A stretch of 64,000 nucleotides of DNA from Sphingopyxis sp. RIFCSPHIGHO2_12_FULL_65_19. Its GTDB lineage: Bacteria; Pseudomonadota; Alphaproteobacteria; Sphingomonadales; Sphingomonadaceae. This document shows, piece after piece, positions 1 through 8,175 of this stretch (its first letter is position 1; every line of letters starts with the position of its first letter). Below the pieces are notes generated by a model. It was given only the letters and a program-made list of their open reading frames with translations. It had not been told where the DNA came from and searched no databases. A program made the translations under genes and the position numbers. The stretch covers positions 93,562-157,561 of the forward strand of contig NZ_MIAM01000014.1 of NCBI RefSeq assembly GCF_001830555.1. The letters run 5' to 3'.

Positions 1-32
1 AGGCCAAGCCGATCGCCGGCAAGAAGAAATAA
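1..32 (+). CDS. rpsM: 30S ribosomal protein S13, 3' end
   Basis: The window opens inside a gene whose last codons read AKPIAGKKK followed by TAA at 30-32. This basic tail is typical of alphaproteobacterial S13, and S13 normally precedes S11, which follows here. Only the last nine residues are present, so identity rests mainly on gene order (rpsM-rpsK-rpoA-rplQ). Confidence 0.8.
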   Translation, partial: AKPIAGKKK

Positions 33-38
33 GATCAG

Positions 39-61
39 AAAATCGTCCGGGGGACGATTTT
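39..61 (+). terminator. hairpin between rpsM and rpsK
   Basis: A perfect 10-bp stem (39-48 with 52-61) closes a three-base loop and is followed by a short T-rich run. In the middle of a ribosomal operon it is more likely an attenuator or processing site than a full terminator, because rpsK and rpoA need read-through or their own promoter. Confidence 0.55.
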
Positions 62-134
62 CCTTATTTCTCCGCCGGAGGCCGCTCTCGTCATAGCGCC
101 CCGGCCGTTCAGGATTTAGGATTAGGAATTCAAA

Positions 135-524
135 ATGGCTCGTGAACCGCAGCGCCTTCGTCGGCGCGAACGCAAGAATATCTCGTCGGGTGTGGCCCAC
201 GTCAACGCGACCTTCAACAACACGATGATCACCATCACCGACGCACAGGGCAATGCGATTGCCTGGTCGAGCGCCGGCATGATGGGTTTCAAGGGCAGCC
301 GCAAGTCGACCCCCTATGCAGCGCAGGTTTGCGCCGAAGACGCCGGCAAGAAGGCCGCCGAACATGGCGTCCGCACGCTGGAAGTCGAAGTCAAGGGCCC
401 CGGCGCCGGTCGTGAATCGGCCCTCCGCGCCTTGCAGGCGGTCGGTTTCCACATCACGTCGATCCGCGACGTGACGCCGATCCCGCACAACGGCGTCCGC
501 CCGGCAAAGCGCCGCCGCGTCTGA
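135..524 (+). CDS. rpsK: 30S ribosomal protein S11
   Basis: This 129-residue protein is ribosomal protein S11, which sits on the platform of the small subunit beside 16S rRNA helix 45 and the mRNA exit site. The sequence shows the conserved core [17 protein letters not shown], the G-rich segment before KSTPYAAQ, and the basic C-terminus ending AKRRRV, all at full family length. It lies about 100 bases downstream of rpsM and about 100 bases upstream of rpoA, the standard alpha-operon order. Confidence 0.99.
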   Translation: MAREPQRLRRRERKNISSGVAHVNATFNNTMITITDAQGNAIAWSSAGMMGFKGSRKSTPYAAQVCAEDAGKKAAEHGVRTLEVEVKGPGAGRESALRALQAVGFHITSIRDVTPIPHNGVRPAKRRRV

Positions 525-624
525 CGTCTCTTCGGGCACGCTCCGCCGGAGCGCCGCCCGTATAAAATCCTCGCTGGACAGGTGGCCGACCCCCACCCGT
601 CCCGCTCAAAGCAAAGGGAAATCC

Positions 625-1683
625 ATGACTGTCAATATCCGGAACTGGCAGGAATTGAAGAAGCCCAGCAACCTGGAAATCAAGGCTGGCAGCGACGGCA
701 AGCGCAAGGCGACCTTCGTCGCCGAACCGCTCGAGCGCGGCTTCGGCCTGACGCTCGGCAACGCGCTGCGCCGCGTTTTGCTCTCGTCGCTCCAGGGTGC
801 GGCTATCACGTCGATCAAGATCGAGAACGTCCTGCACGAATTCTCGAGCCTGGCCGGCGTGCGCGAAGATGTCACCGACATCGTCCTCAACGTGAAGCAG
901 ATCGCGCTCAAGATGGAAGGCGAAGGCCCGAAGCGGCTCCAGCTTTCGGCCACCGGCCCCGCGACGGTCAAGGCCGGCGACATCATGGTGTCGGGTGACA
1001 TCAAGGTGATGAACCCGAACCACGTCATCTGCCACCTCGACGACGGGGCGACGCTGAACATGGAACTCGTGGCCGACACCGGCAAGGGCTATGTCCCCGC
1101 AACCGCCAACCGTCCGGTCGACGCGCCGATCGGCCTGATCCCGGTCGACTCGCTCTACTCGCCCGTGCGCCAAGTCGCCTACAAGGTCGACAATGCCCGC
1201 ATCGGCCAGGAACTGGACTATGACAAGCTGAACCTGACCGTCGAAACCGACGGCACGGTGACCCCGGAAGACGCCGTCGCTTACGCCGCGCGCATCCTCC
1301 AGGACCAGCTCCAGGTCTTCGTCCACTTTGAAGAAGCGATGAACGACAGCGGCCTCATCGGCATGGCGGCATCGCCGACCACCGCCGATGAATCGGACGT
1401 CAACCAGCTCAATCGCTTCCTTCTCAAGAAGGTCGACGAGCTCGAACTGTCGGTCCGTTCGGCGAACTGCCTCAAGAACGACAACATCATCTACATCGGT
1501 GATCTCGTTCAGAAGACCGAAGCCGAAATGCTCCGCACCCCGAACTTCGGCCGTAAATCCTTGAACGAAATCAAGGAAGTACTGTCGTCGATGGGTCTGC
1601 GCCTGGGCATGGACATCCCCGGCTGGCCGCCGGAGAATATCGAGGAAATGGCAAAGAAGCTCGAACAGGAACTTCTCGGCTAA
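625..1683 (+). CDS. rpoA: DNA-directed RNA polymerase subunit alpha
   Basis: The 352-residue product is the alpha subunit, whose dimer scaffolds assembly of RNA polymerase. The N-terminal assembly domain (about 1-235) carries the [17 protein letters not shown] motif near residues 35-50. A linker follows, then the C-terminal domain (about 255-352) with its helix-hairpin-helix ([12 protein letters not shown], then [16 protein letters not shown]) that binds UP-element DNA and activators. A purine-rich ribosome site (AAAGGGAAA) precedes the ATG at 625. Length and context are as expected for an alphaproteobacterium. Confidence 0.99.
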   Translation: MTVNIRNWQELKKPSNLEIKAGSDGKRKATFVAEPLERGFGLTLGNALRRVLLSSLQGAAITSIKIENVLHEFSSLAGVREDVTDIVLNVKQIALKMEGEGPKRLQLSATGPATVKAGDIMVSGDIKVMNPNHVICHLDDGATLNMELVADTGKGYVPATANRPVDAPIGLIPVDSLYSPVRQVAYKVDNARIGQELDYDKLNLTVETDGTVTPEDAVAYAARILQDQLQVFVHFEEAMNDSGLIGMAASPTTADESDVNQLNRFLLKKVDELELSVRSANCLKNDNIIYIGDLVQKTEAEMLRTPNFGRKSLNEIKEVLSSMGLRLGMDIPGWPPENIEEMAKKLEQELLG

Positions 1684-1695
1684 AGATAGCCGTCG

Positions 1696-1765
1696 CCCCA
1701 GCGACAGCTGGGGCCGCTATCGTGGCATCGTGCCGCGAGCGATCCCAGCTTTCGCTGGGATGACG
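1696..1765. repeat. paired palindromes, REP-like
   Basis: Two short hairpins lie between rpoA and rplQ: CCCCAGC/GCTGGGG (1696-1713) and ATCCCAGC/GCTGGGAT (1742-1761), the second followed by GACGA. The second shares its GGGATGACGA ending with the repeat after rplQ, so both look like copies of a dispersed intergenic palindromic repeat. No T tract follows, so they are not clear terminators. Confidence 0.5.
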
Positions 1766-1844
1766 ATTTCGGGAAAGGGTCGGCCCGCAATCGACCTGGT
1801 CTGGGCTACCTCACACGGGCCTTTAACGAACGAAGGAATATATT

Positions 1845-2267
1845 ATGCGTCATAAATCGGGTGGCCGGAAACTTCAGCGCACGAGCGCGCACCGCACGGC
1901 CCTGTTCCGCAACATGTCGGCCTCGCTCATCAAGCATGAGCAGATCACGACGACCGTCGCCAAGGCGAAGGAACTGCGTCCCTATATCGAAAAGCTGATC
2001 ACGCTCGCCAAGCGCGGGGGCCTTGCCAACCGCCGCCTCGCGATGAGCCGCCTGATGGACGATGCGCAGCTCGTGAAGCTGTTCGACGTCCTCGCCGAAC
2101 GCTACAAGGACCGCAACGGCGGCTATACCCGCGTGATCAAGGCCGGCATCCGCGCCTCGGACGCCGCGCCGATCGCGATCATCGAATTCGTCGACCGCGA
2201 TGTCGATGCCAAGGGCCAGGATTCGGGCCCCGTCGAACAATATGACGAGGCACTGGAAGAAGCATAA
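1845..2267 (+). CDS. rplQ: 50S ribosomal protein L17
   Basis: This 140-residue protein is L17, a large-subunit protein near the exit tunnel. It begins [20 protein letters not shown] and continues with the conserved block around [19 protein letters not shown], typical of the family. The C-terminal extension past residue 120 is normal for alphaproteobacteria. A GAAGGA site lies about 8 bases before the ATG. It is the last gene of the alpha operon and is followed by a strong terminator. Confidence 0.99.
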   Translation: MRHKSGGRKLQRTSAHRTALFRNMSASLIKHEQITTTVAKAKELRPYIEKLITLAKRGGLANRRLAMSRLMDDAQLVKLFDVLAERYKDRNGGYTRVIKAGIRASDAAPIAIIEFVDRDVDAKGQDSGPVEQYDEALEEA

Positions 2268-2292
2268 GCTTCACCTCCTTGCACAGGATCAG

Positions 2293-2324
2293 GGGCGGCG
2301 TCCGCAAGGACTGCCGCCCTTTTT
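2293..2324 (+). terminator. Rho-independent terminator after rplQ
   Basis: A GC-rich stem (2293-2303 paired with 2308-2319, one bulged base) with a GCAA tetraloop is followed immediately by five T residues. It closes the ribosomal operon. Confidence 0.9.
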
Positions 2325-2382
2325 CATGCGCAGCGGCCGCGGCTGCTTGGGGATGGAAAGTTGACGTTCGCTGGCCGTCTTT

Positions 2383-2457
2383 CGTCACCCCGGACTTGAT
2401 CCGGGGTCTATGACTTCGGCGCCGTGATGGATCCCGGATCAAGTCCGGGATGACGAA
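2383..2457. repeat. inverted palindromic repeat (REP-like pair)
   Basis: Two oppositely oriented copies of a palindrome built on CCCGGACTTGATCCGGG face each other (2387-2408 and 2430-2450), bounded by GTCA and TGAC. This is the form of dispersed extragenic palindromes common in sphingomonad intergenic DNA. It fills the gap between the convergent rplQ and the LacI-type gene. Confidence 0.65.
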
Positions 2458-2483
2458 GAAACAGGGTCCGCTTTCGGTCTGTT

Positions 2484-3488
2484 TCAGCCCTTCGGCGCCG
2501 CCGTCGACCCGCGCACGATCAGTTCGTGCGGAAGCTGCCGCCGCTCGATCGTCTCGCCGAATTCGAGCAGCAGGTCGGCGGCGGCATAGCCGAGGTCGCG
2601 GATCGGCTGGCGGATCGTGGTGAGCGACGGCCAGACGACCTGCGCCAGATCGGTATCGTCGAAGCCCGCGACCGAGAGCTGGTCGGGCACCGAAATGCCC
2701 ATGCGGTGCGCAGCGGCAAGAACCCCCGCCGCCATTTCATCGCTGCTGGCAAAGATCGCGGTGGGCGGTTCAGGCAGCGCGAACAGAGCTTCGGCGGCGG
2801 CCGCGCCCGACTGGAAATCGAACTGGCCGGGATGGATGAGTGCCGCGTCGAAGCCGATGCCCGCGCGCTGGAGCGCCTGCCGGTAGCCGGTAAGGCGCTG
2901 GCCGCTGGCGAAATAATTGGCGTGGCCGGTGACAAGCCCGATCCGCCGATGTCCCAGCGAGATGAGATAGGCGGTCATGTCGTCGGCGGCCTGCACATTG
3001 TCGATGTAAACCGCGGACGTCGCGGTCAGATCGGTCCCCGGCTGGACGCGCACGACGGGGATTTTGCGGCGGAACAATTCGGCGAGCGCGGTGCCGACGT
3101 CGGTCACCGGCGGAGTCATGATGATGCCGTCGAGTTGCGCCTGGTCGATCAGCGCGCCGATGTCGTCGACAAGGCCGGGCGAATTGATGTCGCACGGCTG
3201 GATGATCATGCGGAAATTGGCTTCGCGGCATCGCTGACCGACACCCGCCTGCATGTTGAAGATATAATAGGGGCTGGGATTGTCATGGATCAGCCCGATC
3301 TGGAACGAGCGCCGCCCGGCGAGCGTGCGCGCGGCGAGGCTGGGGTGATAGTTCAGCCGCGCGACCGCCTCCTCGACCTTTTGCCGCATGTCGTCGCTGA
3401 CATAGCGTTCCTTGTTGAGCACGCGCGACACGGTCTTGATCGACACGCCAGCGACGCGCGAGACATCCTTGATCGTCGCGCGCGTCAT
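2484..3488 (-). CDS. LacI-family transcriptional regulator
   Basis: The 334-residue protein is a LacI/GalR-type repressor. Residues 4-24 (ATIKDVSRVAGVSIKTVSRVL) form the helix-turn-helix, followed by the hinge helix ending in LAARTLAGRR, and a periplasmic-binding-protein-like effector domain from about residue 62 to the end. These proteins usually sense a sugar and repress a nearby uptake or catabolic cluster. No sugar genes adjoin it: rplQ lies on one side and a transporter gene diverges on the other, so the effector is unknown. Confidence 0.93.
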   Translation of the reverse strand: MTRATIKDVSRVAGVSIKTVSRVLNKERYVSDDMRQKVEEAVARLNYHPSLAARTLAGRRSFQIGLIHDNPSPYYIFNMQAGVGQRCREANFRMIIQPCDINSPGLVDDIGALIDQAQLDGIIMTPPVTDVGTALAELFRRKIPVVRVQPGTDLTATSAVYIDNVQAADDMTAYLISLGHRRIGLVTGHANYFASGQRLTGYRQALQRAGIGFDAALIHPGQFDFQSGAAAAEALFALPEPPTAIFASSDEMAAGVLAAAHRMGISVPDQLSVAGFDDTDLAQVVWPSLTTIRQPIRDLGYAAADLLLEFGETIERRQLPHELIVRGSTAAPKG

Positions 3489-3646
3489 GCGCTGGGCCGC
3501 TCCATTCCCGGCTGGAAAATCGCTGTCACGGCTCCGCTTCTCCCCGTCCGGCCCTGCTGACCACGCTGTCTGCTTTGGCGCGTCGCGTCCAGCTCCGCAA
3601 GAGAAGCCTTGCGCCCTCGCCTCGCTTGGCGATATGGCCCGACCCT

Positions 3647-4747
3647 ATGACAGCGTTAGACAGAAATGAGCTGACGGCGATGCGCCACGCGCATTGGAAC
3701 AATCTGCCGAGCGGCGGCGACCTTTTCGGCGAATTGCATCTGGCCCAGACGATGGCCGGAACGGCGCCGAAGAGCAGCCTGTTCCCTGGGCTGGCCGCTT
3801 GCGCCGCAGCGTCGGGGGCGGCGGCGTGGCTGTCGGACCATTATGGCTTTCCGATCATCCTTCTCGGCCTGCTCGTCGGCCTCGCGCTCAACTTTATCGC
3901 GGCGAACGAGGCGACGCACCGCGGGCTCGACTTTGCGTCGCGCAGCTTTCTGCGCCTCGGCATCGTCGTGCTGGGGCTGCAAGTCACGTTCATGCAGATC
4001 GCGGTGCTCGGGCCGGTGCCGTTCGCGGCGCTGATCGTCATCATGGGCGTGACCATGGGGGCAGGATTTGTCGGCGCGCGATTGTCGGGGCAGACCGCTT
4101 ATGCAGGCCTGCTCGCGGGCGGCGCGACGGCGATCTGCGGCGCGAGCGCGGCGCTCGCGCTATATGGCGTGATCGGAAAGCAGCGGTTGCCGCAAGCCCA
4201 GTTTGCGCTGACCCTCGTCGGCGTCTCGCTCGCGAGTGCGCTCGCCATGACCCTCTATCCGTTGCTTGCCGCGCGGTTCGGGCTCAGCGATGCGCAGGCG
4301 GGATTCCTGATCGGCGCATCGGTCCACGACGTCGCCCAAGCGATCGGCGGCGGTTACGCCTTTTCCGACGCCGCCGGGGCGAGCGCAACGATCGTCAAGC
4401 TGGCGCGCGTCGCGCTGCTCGCCCCCGTCGTCGCACTCGTCGGGCTGTTGCTGAGGCCCGAAGATGGCGGCGAGCAGCGGATCTGGCGCCGCCTTGCCCT
4501 GCCCTGGTTCATTGTCGCTTTCTTTGCGATGGTGACGCTGAACAGCCTGGCACCGATCCCCGATGTCGTGCGCGGCGGCGCGCTGACGGCGTCGAAGGCG
4601 CTGCTGCTGCTCGCGGTCACGGCAACCGCGATGCGGACGCGGATGGACCTGCTGCTCGACATGGGATGGCGCGCCGGCGTGCCGGTGCTGCTCGCCTCGC
4701 TGACCAGTTTTGCCGCTTCGCTGCTCTTCTCGCTCGCGATCGTTTAG
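3647..4747 (+). CDS. YeiH-family putative sulfate exporter
   Basis: This polytopic membrane protein belongs to the YeiH/UPF0324 family (conserved hypothetical sulfate exporters). It is almost entirely hydrophobic, with about ten predicted segments. It carries the family signatures LGIVVLGLQVTF, GGATAICGASAA and the loop IGASVHDVAQAIGGGYAFS. Start choice is uncertain: ATG at 3647 (366 residues) is used, with 3575 and 3680 in the same frame and no strong ribosome site at any of them. Its stop overlaps the convergent amidohydrolase stop by three bases. The transported substrate is inferred from the family name only. Confidence 0.88.
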   Translation: MTALDRNELTAMRHAHWNNLPSGGDLFGELHLAQTMAGTAPKSSLFPGLAACAAASGAAAWLSDHYGFPIILLGLLVGLALNFIAANEATHRGLDFASRSFLRLGIVVLGLQVTFMQIAVLGPVPFAALIVIMGVTMGAGFVGARLSGQTAYAGLLAGGATAICGASAALALYGVIGKQRLPQAQFALTLVGVSLASALAMTLYPLLAARFGLSDAQAGFLIGASVHDVAQAIGGGYAFSDAAGASATIVKLARVALLAPVVALVGLLLRPEDGGEQRIWRRLALPWFIVAFFAMVTLNSLAPIPDVVRGGALTASKALLLLAVTATAMRTRMDLLLDMGWRAGVPVLLASLTSFAASLLFSLAIV

Positions 4748-5586
4748 AGGCCGAGCAGTTTCCGGGCGTTGCCCGAGCGGATTTTTGCGCGTTCCTCGTC
4801 GGTGAGGTCGAGCTTCGCGAACGCCTCGAGCGTTTTCGGGAGCGAGATTTGCGGAAAGTCTGACGCGAGCAGCACATGATCGACCCCGACATTTCGGATC
4901 GTCCAGACATATTCGGCCTCGATCGGCGAATCGGCGGCAAGGATCACGCTCGCCGAAATGTCGAAATAGATATTGTTGCCGAACAGGTTTTCCGCGGTGC
5001 GCGCAAGAGCAAGGATGTTCCAGAAGCGGAAGCCGAGCCCGCCCATATGGCCGAAGATGAACTTCGTCTTCGGCGCGGCCAGCGCAAGATTGAAGAGTTT
5101 CTCATTATCGGCCGGAACGATGCTCGCATTGTCCATCACGACGATCATCCCCCGCGCACCCGCACGTTGGACCAGCGCCAGCACGCGCGGGTCGGCGGCG
5201 TCGAATTTCTGTGTGTGCGGATGGATTTTGAGCAGCTTCACGCCGAGCGCGGCGACGCGATCGACCTCGGCGAGCGCGGCGTCGCCGTCATAGGGATGAA
5301 CCGTCGCGATCGCGATCATGTCGGGATTTTTTGCCGCAAGCGCGATCAGCGCGTCGTTACGTCGGGCGATGTCCGCGGGGTTGCCCGCCAACGCCTGGTT
5401 CGGACCGCCGAACCACATTGCGCCGAAGGCATCGACCGATTGGCCCGCCGCCTTCAACTGCGCCCGATAGGCATCGAGCGACGCCTGGCCCATATGCAGG
5501 TGGACGTGGGTGTCGACGACGCCGTCCTGCGCAGCGACGGGGACAGCGGGGGTCAGCAGGGCAATCGAAAGCAGCAGGGCTCGCAT
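4744..5586 (-). CDS. secreted amidohydrolase (TIM-barrel metal hydrolase)
   Basis: The 280-residue product starts with a cleavable signal peptide (MRALLLSIALLTPAVPVAAQ). An amidohydrolase-2 barrel follows: VDTHVHLH near residue 25 gives the HxH metal ligands, KIHPHTQKF a further His, FGHMGG another, and ASDFP supplies the catalytic Asp. A GGAG site sits 6 bases upstream of the ATG at 5586, which fixes the start after the signal sequence. The substrate is unknown; relatives include decarboxylases and lactonases. It ends tail-to-tail with the YeiH-type gene. Confidence 0.87.
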   Translation of the reverse strand: MRALLLSIALLTPAVPVAAQDGVVDTHVHLHMGQASLDAYRAQLKAAGQSVDAFGAMWFGGPNQALAGNPADIARRNDALIALAAKNPDMIAIATVHPYDGDAALAEVDRVAALGVKLLKIHPHTQKFDAADPRVLALVQRAGARGMIVVMDNASIVPADNEKLFNLALAAPKTKFIFGHMGGLGFRFWNILALARTAENLFGNNIYFDISASVILAADSPIEAEYVWTIRNVGVDHVLLASDFPQISLPKTLEAFAKLDLTDEERAKIRSGNARKLLGL

Positions 5587-5763
5587 GATGTCTCCAGTGC
5601 GCAGGGAATGGGGGCGCGGGAAATAGGGATGCCCACGACCTGCCACAAAGCGACGCTGCCGCCAATTGCCTGTCGACGGCGGTGGCCGCCGCCGTTGGAA
5701 CCTTATCTACTTGCCATCCTCGCGCCCTGCCCCACGGCGCCGATGCTTCACAAACCGTCGGCG

Positions 5764-7416
5764 TCAGTTGGTCCAGTAGATATAATCCTGTCCGTCTTTC
5801 CACGGCGCGTTCAGCGGCACGTCGATGCGCACCGGCCCTTCGATGAGGCCGGGCCAGATTGGTTTCGCCATCCCCCGGTTCTGCGCCTCGATCATCGCAC
5901 TGAGCTGTGCCACGCGCTGCGGGTCGGTGGCGGCCAGGTCGTGGCGCTCGGTCGGATCGGCGGCGAGGTTATAGAGCCGTGCCTTTTCGGGCCGCCTTGT
6001 CACCTGCAATTTCCAGTCGCCAGCGCGCACAGCGCGATAATCGCCCGAACGCCAGAACATCGCCGGGCGTTTGGCGGGTCCGGCCAGTATATCCTCGCTG
6101 TCGATCGTCCGCCCCTGCGGCAATTTTGCCCCCGCGGCGGCGGCTATGGTCGCGAAGATGTCGAGATGGCCCGTCACGTCGTCCCGTTCGGTCGCGGGCG
6201 CGATGCGCCCGGGCCAGCGCATGAAGAGCGGCGCGCGAATGCCTCCCTCGAAAAAGGTCGCCTTCCAGCCGCGGAAGGGCGCATTCAAGTCGGGGATCCC
6301 ATTATACCAGGCCCCGCCATTGTCGCTGGTGAAGATGACCAGCGTGTTGTCGTCGATGCCTGCCTGTTTCAGCTTTGCCATCACATCACCGATGCGGCGG
6401 TCGAGCTGTGCGATCATGGCGCCATAGACGCGCGTCTTGTGGTCCTTGATCTGCGGCAGCCGGTCATAATCGGCCCGCGTGGCCTGTAGCGGCGTGTGCG
6501 GGGCGTTGAAAGCGAGATACATAAAGAAGGGCCGGTTCTTGTTCGCTTCGATCGCCTTGATCGCCTCGTCGGCGAAATAGTCGGTCATATGCCCCTTCGG
6601 CTGGAAACGCTTGCTGCCGTTGAAGGTCACCGCGTGGCGCAGATTGGCCCAGATAAAGCGGTCGATCGGGTCCCACGCCAGCTTGGCGTTGATGCTGGCG
6701 GGGTCATCCTGCGGCAGGAACATTGCGCCGCCGGCCAGAATCGCGAGGCTTTCGTCAAAGCCCTGGCTCTGCGGCTGGAGTTCCGGCGATTCGCCAAGAT
6801 GCCATTTGCCGATGTGCAGCGTGTGATAACCCGCAGCCTTCACCGCCTCTGCGATCGTGACCTCGCCGGCGGGAACGCCCATGTCGGGATAGGCCGGGAT
6901 GTCGGGGGTGATCAGTTCCTGATGAAAGATCGCGCGGTGCGGGCCGACGCCTTCGCCGTGCGCCAGATTTTCGGCAAATTCGACCGGCACCGCAGTAAAT
7001 TCAAACCCGAAGCGCGTCGGATAGCGTCCCGTCATCATCGCGGCGCGCGACGGCGAACAAGTCGCATTGGCAGCATAGGCGGTGGTGAAATTGACCCCTT
7101 CGCGCGCGAGTGCGTCGATATTCGGGGTCTTGACGATCCCCCCCGCAACCCCGCCGCCGTTCAGACTGATATCGTTATAACCCAGATCGTCGGCGACGAT
7201 CAGGATGACGTTGGGCGGCCGCTTGCCTCCCGCCGGGTCGGCGGCCACCTGCGCCGGTCCTTGTTGCCATGCCACCGCCCGGTTCGGCTGCACCGGATTG
7301 CGCCAATCCTGGATCATACCGGGCAGACGATATTTATTCGCCTCGAACGCCCAATATCCACCGGCCCCCGCCAGTGCCAGCACGCCGAGCGCGACCCACC
7401 TTTTCTTCATCCTCAT
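5764..7416 (-). CDS. sulfatase (arylsulfatase-like), membrane-anchored
   Basis: This 550-residue enzyme is a type I sulfatase that hydrolyses sulfate esters, probably in the periplasm. A hydrophobic N-terminal segment (about 8-22) anchors or exports it. The metal-binding DD pair is at 76-77. The CSPSR motif at 120-124 provides the cysteine converted to formylglycine by a maturase. Later motifs include GKWHLGE and FTSDNGG. It is transcribed away from the tetR gene, with a shared intergenic operator region. The natural substrate (steroid, polysaccharide or aryl sulfate) cannot be told from sequence. Confidence 0.94.
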   Translation of the reverse strand: MRMKKRWVALGVLALAGAGGYWAFEANKYRLPGMIQDWRNPVQPNRAVAWQQGPAQVAADPAGGKRPPNVILIVADDLGYNDISLNGGGVAGGIVKTPNIDALAREGVNFTTAYAANATCSPSRAAMMTGRYPTRFGFEFTAVPVEFAENLAHGEGVGPHRAIFHQELITPDIPAYPDMGVPAGEVTIAEAVKAAGYHTLHIGKWHLGESPELQPQSQGFDESLAILAGGAMFLPQDDPASINAKLAWDPIDRFIWANLRHAVTFNGSKRFQPKGHMTDYFADEAIKAIEANKNRPFFMYLAFNAPHTPLQATRADYDRLPQIKDHKTRVYGAMIAQLDRRIGDVMAKLKQAGIDDNTLVIFTSDNGGAWYNGIPDLNAPFRGWKATFFEGGIRAPLFMRWPGRIAPATERDDVTGHLDIFATIAAAAGAKLPQGRTIDSEDILAGPAKRPAMFWRSGDYRAVRAGDWKLQVTRRPEKARLYNLAADPTERHDLAATDPQRVAQLSAMIEAQNRGMAKPIWPGLIEGPVRIDVPLNAPWKDGQDYIYWTN

Positions 7417-7453
7417 CCCTTATTTTCCGCGCTGTCGGCAAGTAGTCAACTAT

Positions 7454-7486
7454 TGACACTATATGTGTCATTATATTGGGTGACAC
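7454..7486. promoter_or_regulatory. probable TetR operator between sulfatase and tetR
   Basis: The dyad TGACAC-N5-GTGTCA (7454-7470) lies in the divergent intergenic region, and a third TGACAC half-site follows at 7481-7486. The segment 7467-7479 (GTCATTATATTGG) recurs with one mismatch upstream of the second sulfatase at 10045-10057. This points to a common regulator, presumably the adjacent TetR protein. Confidence 0.55.
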
Positions 7487-7531
7487 GCAAGATTGTTTGA
7501 CCTGGACGTCAACGGGCGTCAGCAGGGGACC

Positions 7532-8158
7532 ATGGAAACAAGGGTGAGGAAATCGACCGCTTCAAAGGCGACGCCCGAACGCATCGACGGCCGACGCGAA
7601 CGCGGACGGTCAAGCTACCGGCGCATTGTCGAGGCGATGATGGAGTTGATCGTCGCGGGCGATTTGTCGCCAAGCGCGGCGCGGGTCGCCGAAGAGGCCG
7701 GCATCGGGCTGCGCACCGTATTTCGACATTTCGACGACATGGACGCGTTGTACGCCGAAATCACGCGCACGATCACCGAGCGCGTGATGCCGATCGTGAT
7801 GGCGCCCTATCCCGACCAGCCATGGCGCGCCAACATCGGCGAACTGGTGCGCCGCCGCGTCGATGTGTTCGAGACGACACTGCCCTTTCGCCTTGCCGCC
7901 AACATCAAACGATATCAATCGCCCTTCCTGATGGGCCAATATAGCCGCGTCGTGATGCTGGAGCGCGAACTGATCGTCCGTTTGCTCCCCGCTTCGGTGC
8001 GCAACGACCGCATCGGGGTCGAGGCGCTGTGTGCTGCGCTGTCCTTCCACACCTGGCGCACCCTGCGCCACGACCAGAGCCTGTCCGCGGACGAGGCGGG
8101 GACGGTGATGGGGCAGATGGTCGAAGCCGTGATGGCAAGGATCGTCGAAGAGGCTTAA
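7532..8158 (+). CDS. TetR-family transcriptional regulator
   Basis: The product is a 208-residue TetR/AcrR-type regulator. The DNA-binding helix-turn-helix lies at about residues 35-70 (AARVAEEAGIGLRTVFRHFDDMDALY), and the remainder is an all-helical ligand domain without recognisable ligand residues. ATG 7532 is preceded by AGGGGA; an in-frame TTG at 7493 is less likely. It sits between two minus-strand sulfatase genes and diverges from the first. It is therefore the likely controller of both, and the shared sequence motif in their upstream regions supports this. Confidence 0.9.
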   Translation: METRVRKSTASKATPERIDGRRERGRSSYRRIVEAMMELIVAGDLSPSAARVAEEAGIGLRTVFRHFDDMDALYAEITRTITERVMPIVMAPYPDQPWRANIGELVRRRVDVFETTLPFRLAANIKRYQSPFLMGQYSRVVMLERELIVRLLPASVRNDRIGVEALCAALSFHTWRTLRHDQSLSADEAGTVMGQMVEAVMARIVEEA

Positions 8159-8175
8159 GCGCTGGGGTCCTGACC

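Noticed and set aside
454-1326. Long minus-strand open frame opposite rpoA
   Set aside because: It is an antisense shadow of rpoA with low-complexity Asp/Arg/Val composition and no ribosome site.
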